The notes under the pieces: generated by a model | What the model was told of the DNA's origin: nothing | The model's input: only the letters and a program-made list of their open reading frames with translations | Databases searched by the model: none | Position numbers and translations under genes: made by a program | Part shown: in pieces, positions 33,132 to 43,100 of the stretch | Layout: each line of letters opens with the position of its first letter | Numbering within the stretch: the stretch's first letter is position 1 | Source of the DNA: Turbatrix aceti | Taxonomy: Eukaryota > Nematoda > Chromadorea > Rhabditida > Panagrolaimidae | Assembly: GCA_963969345.1 (NCBI GenBank) | Contig: OZ017768.1 | Coordinates: forward strand, 7,774,718 to 7,838,717 | Direction: 5' to 3' | Length of the DNA: 64,000 nucleotides

Positions 33132-33983
33132 GCCCAAAATTGTGATATTTTTTTGTTTTGTTTTCGAAAAAAACGTTATTTTTTTCTTGAATTTTTGTAA
33201 AAACTTTAAATATTTTTTTTTGATAATTTTTATGTTTGTTTTTTTCATTTTCTATTTTTGCTAAATACTTTTTTTATTTAAATTTAATACAAATTTTTAT
33301 TTTTTTGATTATTACGATTGGTTTCATTTTTAGTTTTCAAAATTAAATTTTTTATTAACAAACAGATTTTTTGAAAACAAAATTTTAAAATCGTAATTTT
33401 TTTTAAATAAGAAATAAAATAAATTTTTTTAATCAAATTTTTCAGACCCCCTCCGAAGAAGATACGGAATCCATCGCCGAAGAACTCGTCGAGAACCTCC
33501 CAGCCACTTCCATCCCTTCCACCGGACGATCAGCGTCGAGCGGAACTTTTGATCTTGGATCCACCGTCTCCGACCACACAACCCCACCGGAATCCAACCG
33601 ACCGGTTTCTTTCCTCGAAGACGACGTCACACAGACGTCTGCCGCCAAGTCCGCGAATTCGCCGACGACTGGGCTGTCTTCTGTGGAAGAACAGCTTCCG
33701 TCCGCTGTTTCGGATGATGTAAGCATCAATTTCTTAATTGTTCATTTAAATTCAATTTTTTTGTTTTTTTCAGACGAACCGAAGTCTCGCAGAAGAAGAC
33801 TTTAGCTCGTCGCGGCCGAATGACTCGTCGTTCAACAGATCGGGTCGCCGGAAGTCCTGGGAACGCGTCGAGCAGGGTACGCTCAATCGCAGTCGTGGCG
33901 TTGTAGCCTCCTCGACCGACAGTCCGACGTATCAGAGGTCAGATGCCATCGACGTCGACGTGGCGCTCATCAAGACCCCCAAC
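33132..33983 (+). pseudogene. Duplicated exons of the large Ser/Pro-rich gene
   Basis: This segment matches 44767-45622: one complete exon (33446-33718), its intron, and the first 210 bp of the next exon (33774-33983), with splice sites kept. The right edge breaks within an exon after ATCAAGACCCCCAAC and continues in the same frame into a unit of the ~390 bp repeat. Only one exon-internal difference was noticed (GCTCGTCG versus GCTCTTCG), so it is recent. Confidence 0.85.
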
Positions 33984-34215
33984 ATCTTAATTGTCGTACG
34001 AAACGAATTAATTAAGTTGGCGGTGCAAGCCGCCGTCGGCTTCCTAAGCCGACAACTTTGCCGCCTTCTACGACGGCGTCGACGACCACCCCGGCGTCGT
34101 CCCCCCCAGCGCGTACTGCGCATTTTGCGTGAGACGGCCGTCGCGCTCGGCTTCTTATGCCTTCGTGCACTTCTTGCCGCATTATTTTTTATGTCGTTTT
34201 GTTTTGTTGTGTAAA
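33984..34215 (+). repeat. Peptide/hairpin unit fused in frame to duplicated exons
   Basis: The frame from the duplicated exon continues as ILIVVRNELIKLAVQAAVGF and then through an Arg/Pro-rich tail to a stop at 34212-34214 (84 codons from GTG 33960). The 3' part (GTTTTGTTGTGTAAACTGAA) is shared with 32600-32635 and 39580-39610. Confidence 0.7.
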
Positions 34216-34339
34216 CTGAATAAAAGTTTAGACGCACTCTGCGACAGGATTTAGGGACAAGGGGGAGGCGAGGACACAGCATTTTTACAACTTCAAATGT
34301 TTTGAGTCAGAATTGTAGGCATCCATGGGAAGGGTCTAA

Positions 34340-35070
34340 ATCCAAAATATTAGATTTTTTAAAAGCCGGATTCTGGAGATTTGGCTTCTGAAAGTTTCTA
34401 ACCTCCATTTTACAACTCGGTCAGTTGAAATCATAAAGCGATGAAAATTTTTTTAGGGGGGTTTTTTGGGACGAGAAATCGATTGGCGTACTCAGATTTT
34501 TTAAAAAAACAGCTGCATCAGTGCGTACGGGGGTTGCTCTGTATTTTAATCGGCCGTCATATCAATACGAAGACAGCTGAATCAGTTCTGAAAAGCCTAT
34601 CTTGTAGCAAATTTGTTTCTCTGTCGCATAGTATAAATGAAAAAAAATACCGCTCCACCAATTATTTTTAAAATAATTTTGAAACACGCGCGTTGAAAAC
34701 AAAAGAATGCGCCAATGTCGTGCGCGCAACGTGCGGGCAGCTCAAATGCCTAAATTTTGTATCTAAATTGTTAGGGACCATAGAGAAGGTTAAATTTGAT
34801 GGATATCGCATTTTTCATCGGCGGATTCTGGAGACACAGCATCTGAAGGTCAATTTTTCAACATTGTTAAAAAATTCCGATATTTAGTATAATATACTTG
34901 CAGTCGTTTTTTTTTAATTCTGAGTATGCTGTCGTATTCCCGGTCCTCTGAAATTTTCAGATTTTTTGCTCTGAAAAGAAGCGCGCGCCATTCGTTTTTA
35001 TGAAATCACATCTGAAGCCAAATCTTCAGAATCCGATTTTTAAAAAATCTAATATTGCGGTTATAGACTG
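34340..35070. repeat. Inverted-repeat element
   Basis: The left arm AATATTAGATTTTTTAAAAG...GGATTCTGGAGATTTGGCT (34340-34390) matches the reverse complement of 35020-35065 at nearly every base. A related GGATTCTGGAGA word also occurs at 34823. The interior has no gene. This may be another non-autonomous element; its ends were not delimited. Confidence 0.5.
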
Positions 35071-35519
35071 CCCTTAGGGGGCGATGTTTAACGGATGTTA
35101 GGCCGTAACACTCGAAAACTCCAAAACATAGCTCTGATATTTGTCGCATCCAGCATTCTCGCAGTAGATCTTCAGTTTTTGCCCGCAAAAACTGAAAAAA
35201 AATAGAATTCCGCACCGCAAAAACACTTACGTTGCGACACAATATCACGAAATGAAGTCACACTGAATTTTTTTTTATAACAGTTGAAGTAATTTCATGA
35301 AATGCAAATTGTTTTCGGGTAAATTAAAGACGGATTGCCAAAACGTTTTGTCAAAACTTTATTCCCGTAGTAGCTATTTTTTTTAGCTAACTCTCTTCTC
35401 TATATAGGGAAGAATTTTTTTGCTAATTTTTTTCATGTCTATATAGCTTGTTCGCTATCTAAAACATAGTATGTTTGGCTATAACTGCTCTATAAAATTT
35501 ATAGAGTCTATAAACTCAT

Positions 35520-37470
35520 AGATATTGCAGTCATTCATAATCGTTCGCGCAAAACAGTTCACATTGCAACAATAACGCAAATGGTTGTGCGTGCATTTTT
35601 GCTACTGCTCAAGTAGCACAAAAAAGGAACATCAGTTGGGCCAGAAAAAAATTCTGCTTGAACGTATAAACAAATTTTAAAAATAAAAATGAAAAGTAAT
35701 AAATTCACCAAAAATAGAAAATAAATTACAAATTACAAAAATTTAAAAAAAAAAACTTAAAAAATCTAATGTGTAACGAAAATTTTTTTTTTCACACAAA
35801 TATTTTTTAAATAATTTACCGGCTCAATGAAATTTTAAATATCCAAATCAGTTTTAACTGATTTGCTTCTGCTGTGAGTTTTGTTTAAATGAAAGTTCAA
35901 TTGTTTGTCTAGAAAAGAGCAAAACGCCGCCGATGGCACAAGTGTTGTAGACATAAAAAATCGCGCGCGCGCCAGAATAACATTGCTGCTAGGCTTTTCG
36001 TCTTCAACACTTTTATGTACATCGACCGAGTCATGTTGTCTACCGATTTTTCCGTCAGTATCCGCGGATTTGACTACGCCATGATGCGGAAGTTTGTCAC
36101 CAGCATGTTCCGCGACGTCCTCCAAGACCTGGAATCTATCAAGGATCTGCCCGTGCTTACTTCATTTTCACACGTTTTGGGATCAAATTCATAATTGATC
36201 CCAAAACTGAACATTTTCCGAAACTGGACGTGAGGTATTATCCTTCCAAGCTCATTATGTGGAACAATACTTGGGAGAATACATACATCCGTCAATTAGA
36301 AACTTGGTTCTCTACAACCACAATAAACTGGTCATTGAAGGCTTCAAGGTGACCGCTGAGTTCCTGCGACCGCTCCTGGCTCCGGCAGAAGATGTTAACC
36401 TAGACGAGGTGACTATCGTCGGGCCGTTTAGCGTTCAGGAATTTCTGAATGTTCACAGACACGCTTGTTAACTGAGAGTACGCTTTGTCAATCGGGAGTT
36501 TGGCCCTGATGACCTGAGAATGTTCATTGTCAACCCCAAAATAACTTTTAAACAATTGTTTTTGGAAAACGTAACTGGCATTCTTCCGGACGATATCATG
36601 AACGCAATCCCGAATGTAAGTTTTACTTACATATAAAATTTTTTAAGCAACTGATTAATATTACCAACAAACTCACTGCATTGGGAATTATATGGCAGTG
36701 TGACGAGCATGGAGATAAAAACGTAACAAGATTGATGTCGTGTTTTGCATATATGAACCGTATGTGGAATGAACTGATTATTTACGAAAAAAAACTGCAA
36801 GATACTATGTTTATTACTGGATGTAGGGTTGTTCGTCAATTAGTGTTTATCTGATACCACTTTTTTGGTATCATGATATGATCTGATATTAGAAAAAGAT
36901 ATCATAATCAAACGAAAGCAAAATTTTGATAACAAAAACGACAGAAAAAAATAAGCAAAAATACTGCTGGTTGACTTTCACAAGCTAATCAAATGATATT
37001 CTTGATTTTCTGACAAGTTTTATTTAATTTATCTAATTTCACTGTCACAAGTGTATTATTCTGCGTAAAAATCTACTAAGCCTTTTGTATGTATTGATTC
37101 ACAAAGTGAACACACTAATGCTAAAGTCCGGCACATCGGAGATGCATACATATGTATTTGCAACTTGCAAGCTCCAATCGCAAAAACAATGACTCGCATG
37201 GACAAATTCCTTTCCAGACGACTGTTTACCTGCATGTGCGTGCATAAAGCACTAAAGAAGTCTGTAATGCATTGTTGGAATGACCAGGTAGTAAGCACGT
37301 TTTGAACTTGGATGCAGCAGTGTCTGGTAAATAATGCCATGCCGGCTGCGGTCGTGGAATACCGGCATTTGCGCGGTTGTAAAACAAATTCATGTTATTG
37401 ATGGATATGGAGTACTATGTATGTATATAATGAAAAAAATCCGACTTTGAGGTAAGTGATTTACTATAAA
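35520..37470 (+). repeat. Copy B of the ~1.9 kb duplicated module
   Basis: Direct copy of 27680-29545. A small insertion near 35600 (CTACTGCTCAAGTAGCA) distinguishes it. It ends in two array-donor remnants (TTTGAGGTAAGTG at 37447 and 37490) before the integrase fragment. Confidence 0.85.
35980..36620 (+). pseudogene. Decayed F-box/FTH-type gene, copy B
   Basis: The same broken frames as in copy A, with the segment RPLLAPAEDVNLDEVTIVGP present that copy A lacks. The frameshift after SHVLGSNS is shared by both, so decay began before duplication. The ending LENVTGILPDDIMNAIPN is followed by a splice-donor-like GTAAG. Confidence 0.5.
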
Positions 37471-37619
37471 GTGATATATATTTGAGGTAAGTGATTGACT
37501 ATGATGTTGCGGCTTGATCATAAAAAAAATGTAGCGTGCAAGGTTCTTGCCCGAAAACTACTGTCTTCTTCCGAGCTTTTTAAGTATGAATAAAACTAGA
37601 ACATCAGAAGGATGGACAT

Positions 37620-38155
37620 CCAAATGTAGCCTTGCTCCTTTATGAATCCCGAAGGTGCTACAATTACCTTACCCCAGGTTTCACGGGAATTTCACGAGAA
37701 TCCAATTGTAGGTGCACACCAAAGCGCCGAAAAGATCATCGAAAAAATGAAGCACAAAGTCTACTGGCCGGCATGGAAGACAGACGTTGACAGAAGCGTG
37801 CGTGGAATGCCAGAAAAACAAAGTCAAGCCAAACGAAAAACGTCCTTTACCTGAGACCGACGATGGATACGAATACATTTTCGCAGCCTCTGATTCGTTT
37901 AGTAAGTGGCTCATCGCAGCTCCACTGAAGACATTGACTGCACACGAATCGGCTACGGTACTGACAGAACGCCTGTTTTGCGTATCATCCCCAGGCAAAT
38001 GGTCAAATTAAACGGCAGAACCGAACAATGGCAGCAATGTTGGGAAACTACATCGAAACATACGGTGGCAACTGGCTACAATATCCCCCCCTGACCGTCT
38101 TCACATACAACCCAGTGCACACGACGCAACAAAGCGAACACCGTATTTCGTGTGT
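37620..38155 (+). mobile_element. Ty3/gypsy integrase fragment, disrupted (plus orientation)
   Basis: Same region as at 23.3-23.8 kb, in the opposite orientation: the His residues of the zinc finger (HENPIVGAHQ), the Cys pair (ACVECQKNK, in another frame), and integrase-core sequence. A short deletion and frameshifts break it. It is joined at about 38155 to a ~390 bp unit inside the Val-Gln-Ala-Ala codons. Confidence 0.75.
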
Positions 38156-39300
38156 TCAAGCCGCCGTCGGCTTCTTAAGCCAACAACTACGCCGCCTTCT
38201 ACGTCGGCGTCCACTTCGCCGACGACATATAGAAACATACTACATATATATGTACATATATGTATTATATAATATATATATTTGAGGTAAGGGATTGACT
38301 ATGTTGCGGCTTGATCATAGAACAACTTGAAAAAAAAAATCACTCAATCGCAAGTATGCAAAGAAAAGTGGTCTACAAAAAGTAGATCATGGAGTGCAAT
38401 TCTATCTACAAACGAGTTCATGTTGATCGTATTCAGCTTGTTTTTAAATTCTGGATACGATAAAATAATACTCTTTTTTTGAAACAAAATTTATGAATTT
38501 TTTTTAGATTGTCGACTCCAATGTTGGTCGATATCTTTATTGTTATTCCCAATGAGTTGATCAAACTAGCGGTTCAAGTCGCCGTCGGCTACATAAGCCG
38601 ACATCTTTGAGGTAAGTGATTAACTATACGACGTCAAACCTTTGGGATTTGTGGTACGCAATCGTATAACGTTTGCCAAAAATGCTTGGTCATCGTGCGC
38701 TCCCAGGTCACCATCATCGATCCAACTTGTTTGCGACTTGCTCATAACGGTTTGAAAAAAAGATGTCTGATCCAAATGTGCAACGATTGTTGTCTAATAT
38801 TCACCACCTAGCACAGTGGCCAACAAATAAGGTCTACAAAAAATGTGTTCTCAGCGAGTACACGGCATGAGTGAATATAAAAGCTGGGTTAGCAATCGCA
38901 AGTTGGCAGTCGAGTGCAATTCTACAACAGAGTTCGTGTTGATCGTATTTAGCTTGTTTTTAAATGGTTCATTATTGGGATATTATATGTTTAATACTCT
39001 TTTTTGAAACATAATTTATGCGTTTTTTAGATCGTCGATCATGTTGATCGACATCTTAATTGTCGTCCGAGACGAGTTGATTAAGTTGGCGGTGCAAGCC
39101 GCCGTCGGCTTCCTAAGCCGACAACTTTGCCGCCTTCTACGACGGCGTCGACGACCACCCCGGCGTCGTCCCCCCCAGCGCGTACTGCGCATTTTGCGTG
39201 AGACGGCCGTTTAGGTCGTCTCGCGCTCGGCTTCTTATGCCTTCGTGCATAAGAAGCCGCCGCTTCTTATGCCTTCGTGCATAAGAAGCGGAGGGGGAGA
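38156..39300 (+). repeat. Second plus-oriented array of ~390 bp units
   Basis: Cores lie at 38156-38286 (5' part replaced by the integrase fragment), 38508-38611 (short form ending after the second stem-loop) and from 39031. The last unit has the variant hairpin GTCGATCATGTTGATCGAC and the frame MLIDILIVVRDELIKLAVQA. It then passes into GC-rich hairpins (CGACGACCACCCCGGCGTCG) shared with 31790 and 34077. Confidence 0.8.
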
Positions 39301-39304
39301 AAAA

Positions 39305-39395
39305 AATTAAGAAAAAGTAAAAAAAATTAAAAAAAAAAAAAAACAAAAAAAAAAGGGGGTGGGAACCCCCCCCCCCTCCCCCACCCCACCATCAA
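39305..39395. repeat. Homopolymer tract (A, G and C runs)
   Basis: Runs of A interrupted by single bases, then GGGGGTGGG, then C-rich sequence. The parallel copy at 32395-32430 lacks it. This is a slippage site or an assembly error. Confidence 0.6.
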
Positions 39396-39614
39396 AGATA
39401 TTTTTACAAAGGTGAGTAATTTTAAGATCAAAGGAAACAAAATTTTTGATAACGCATTTTTTCAGGTTTCCTATGAACTAGAGACTTACGGATCCAACTT
39501 TCCATTCCATACCTCATCCCAACATTTCACAACTAAGAAAAGTTTTTTTACATTTCTTGCCGCATTATTTTTTATGTCGTTTTGTTTTGTTGTGTGAACT
39601 GAATAAAAGTTAAT

Positions 39615-40080
39615 TCATTTATTACTATCATTTGAGTATAACGGGACACGGTTTACCGCATCAAGAATTCAATAGACAAGATTTCAAGAAGCCATGGTCC
39701 ATGGATGACAATTTGGCAGTTGTTGCAAAATTGAAAACCAATAACTCGCGGCAACCAGTTTTTTCGCTACGAGACTCATTTTGGCGCGACAACTTGCATT
39801 CATTTGAGGAAGGCGTTACTCGATTTGGGTTCCTTTTTTTCTTCTTTCTTTGCAGATCGATTGCGCTGTTATTGTGTCCTTCTTCCTTCTTCTGGCGTTT
39901 GAATGTTTTTGTTCCTTCGTTTGCACGCGGATTATCGATTTCCAAAGATCTTGCGTACTTTTTTGTGTATGTGGCATTTTTGCTTCTAAATATCTTTGCC
40001 GACATAGTTTCTAAAATCGGGGAAACGAACACAAAGCAAGCAAGTTCGTGTAATTTCCACCCTATGCTCGGCGGACGACG
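39615..40080 (+). repeat. Copy of the block at 32.64-33.11 kb
   Basis: Nearly identical to 32640-33112. It directly precedes the proposed first exon of the Ser/Pro-rich gene, so it may be that gene's original 5' flank. Confidence 0.75.
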
Positions 40081-40107
40081 ACAATTTATTTATTTGCCCC
40101 GAAGAAA

Positions 40108-43100
40108 ATGGAAAATGGCCGTCGCAGGACAGCCATGGTGACTCGCTGCTGCCGCGGGTGACGCGCACCTGTCCAGCGGCGGCACGTTGCGTCGTAGTCG
40201 TAGTCGTTTGCTTTTGCGTTTGTGTTGCGCGTAAAAACTCTGCCAAACGACGACGCTTTGAGACATTTTTCAAAGTAGTGGCGGACTTATTTGACCTTTT
40301 GAGAATTTGTTCTGGGGTTTTGGAAAGTTTTTGTGTCGCGTTTTTGTCATTTTGGACGAAAATTGGTTTTGGCAGGGTTTTATAGACGCTGGCGATCTTT
40401 CAGTGTAAAAATGCAGTTTTTATATTTCTTCTAGAATTTTTTTAAATTTTGTACAGGTCAATAACGTAAAAAAATGCTGTTTTTCGGCCATCTATCGCGT
40501 TTTTATAACTATAAACATAAAAAAATTGGAGTAGGGGATGATTTTGTTATTTTCATATAAAAAAATGTTTTTTTTCATGGTGTAGTATTTTTTTTTACAT
40601 TTTTGAGGTCCTACCGCGAAAATTTTACGGTTTGCTTATTTTTCGAGAAAATTGATGTATAATTACGGTTTTTTCTTTTTTTTGACGCCGAAAATGGTTT
40701 CAGCCTGCTGCCACGTCGCCTATGAACACGCCAACATCGACGAATCAGCGCCGGAAGTCGTCGAGTCACGGGAACCCTCCCCAACGGTCTGTACTCGCAC
40801 CGATGTCCTCCAACGTCGAATCAGAGATTCTGAAGCCCCGTGAGATTCCGGATTCCCGACTCGCGACCTTTGACGTCAAGGCTCGGGCCCGGGAACTCTA
40901 CCCCCGAATCTATGCTTCCCACACGCCGACTCGACCCACCAAGCCGATGGCTTCGACACCGACTCGGGTACCCGGGACGCCGAATGAGTTGTACAGAACG
41001 CCGTGTGCCTACATGCAGCAGCGGGGTTGGTTTTTCGAACGGGAGCGACAAAAAATAGGATCGGGAGCAAAATGGGCGTAAAATTAAAAAATTAAAAAAA
41101 ACTTGAAAGTCTGGAAGCGAGTGCTCCTCGATCCACTGTACAAATTTTTAAAAATAGCAAAATTTTTTAAAAACAAATTCATTCAATTTTCGCTATTTTG
41201 GTACATTTTGAAAAATTGGCCAGAAGTTTTTTTCTAATAAATTGAACCCGAAAACATTTTTGAAAAAAATTAGAAAAAAATATCCTAAAACTTGGAGGCC
41301 GTGGTTCGGCCAATTTTTTGAAAAAATTTTTTCTTTGTTTTTGGGTAGTTTTTGCCAACATTGAAGAAATTTTGATCGAATTTTGTTAAAAACAATAAAA
41401 ATTTTTGAATTTAAAAATAGTTACTTTTGAAAAAATTGAAAAATGTTAGTTCAAACGCTAAAAATTTTTATATAAAAAGCCTTTGAATTTTTTCTGGTTT
41501 TTCCGCCGATTTTCATGCCTTCAGTGATTTTTTTCAAAAAAAGGCGGAGCGGGAACAGAAAAAAAAGAAAATTTCAGTTTCCATGTTTTTGATGTGGCAT
41601 GCAAATTTTTATAAATTTTTGGTTTTTCAGACGGTTCATCGTCAGACGACTCGTTCAAATCCGCCCCATCCACGCCAGGCCCATCGAAGGAGAACATGGA
41701 AGGTGTCCAGGCCCAGCACCTGGCCACCCGCATCGGCCGCGACATCGATGACCTCGCTGCGGCCCAGGCCGAATGCCTCGCGAGGGCCGAGGCTGTTGCG
41801 CGCGAGGCAACCGCCCAGCTGCCGGTTTCTGACTTTGACAACCACGTCGAGATCGTCCCGAGCCCCCGCCCGGTGCCCAGGCCGGTCGACCACCACACCA
41901 CAAAACAGCGCCGCCGCCACGACGACCCACACCCATCGACCGTGATTCGAGAATGCGAAAAGGGCTATGAAATGCTCGTTCGCGCGTACGGAGCGTACTA
42001 CGACCAGCTCCTGAAGCAGGCCAAGATTCAGCAGGATTTTGAATCCTTTAGACGGTATCGCGCGAAAAAGACGGAGAATCTGAGGAAAATCAACGAGGTC
42101 AAGCCACTCGTCAAATTGCACCTCGATCGCTACGACGGACACCTCGAATCGCTGAGGGAGGCGATGGCGTTCACCAAACAGCTGTACTCCCTGGCCGACA
42201 AGATGATCGCAAAGGCCACCGCTGTCAGGGAGGCGAGGAAGACAAAACTGAAGACTTACAGGTCAGTTGGGATTTTTTTTTCGTATTTTTGATGTCAAAA
42301 TTATAATTTTTTTTTGTTTTTTTAAATAAAAAAATTTTTTTGTAATTGTTTTTGGGTTTTGTAAACCTGTGAACTTTTTGCTAAATAAATAATAATTATA
42401 GTTTTTGTACAAAAACATTTTTTTGACAAAAAATTTTTCTTAGATTTTTTTTTAGGTTTTTTGGCCAAAATTAAAATTTTTTGACCTTTAAGGACAAATT
42501 TTTTTTGGACATTTTTGAAATCTTAAAATTTTCTAGCCCTATTTTGTTGCAAAATTTTGTGCCAACAATGGGCCCAAAAATGATTCGTTAAAAAATAAAT
42601 TTGGGCCGATAATAATTTTTTTAAATTTTTTGGAATAAAATTTTTTTGGCCATTTTTTTTTATTTTTTGAACCAAAAATTGTGTTTTTTGTCCATTGTTT
42701 TTTTCAATTCATTTTTGAAATTTTTTCATTTTTGCGACCATGTTTTGACCTATTTTATGCATTTTGCATTTTCCATGGTTTTCAGCATGCTAGGATCCCT
42801 GAACATCAGCAAGCACCAGGAAGAAGCCGTTGCCTACGTGAATCGACGCCTGGAGTTTTCCCACGCGATGAACGAAGCCGCCGAAGAGGAACTCAACAGC
42901 CTGGCTTCCGGGCGCCCGTCTCTGAAGCGCAGTTGTCGCGATCCTTCGGGGCGCAAGAGCTTTACCGGATTGTCTGCTCCCGTTCCCGCTCCGGCACCCG
43001 CACCTGCATTTTCCGAGCAGCAGGAGCCCCCAATCCCAGTCAAGCAACAACCACCCATTCACCTGGCACCTGTCGCTTCCGTCAAGTGCCAGAATGCCTC

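Noticed and set aside
32657..33145. Open frames of 140-160 codons on both strands in the two copies at 32.66-33.15 and 39.63-40.14 kb
   Set aside because: The copies are almost identical, so they say nothing about selection. Both strands are open, and the frames diverge at the junctions, so no gene is called.
23839..39300. CRISPR array or bacterial-type repeat system
   Set aside because: The units are ~390 bp, spacers are conserved rather than unique, and the window is clearly eukaryotic.
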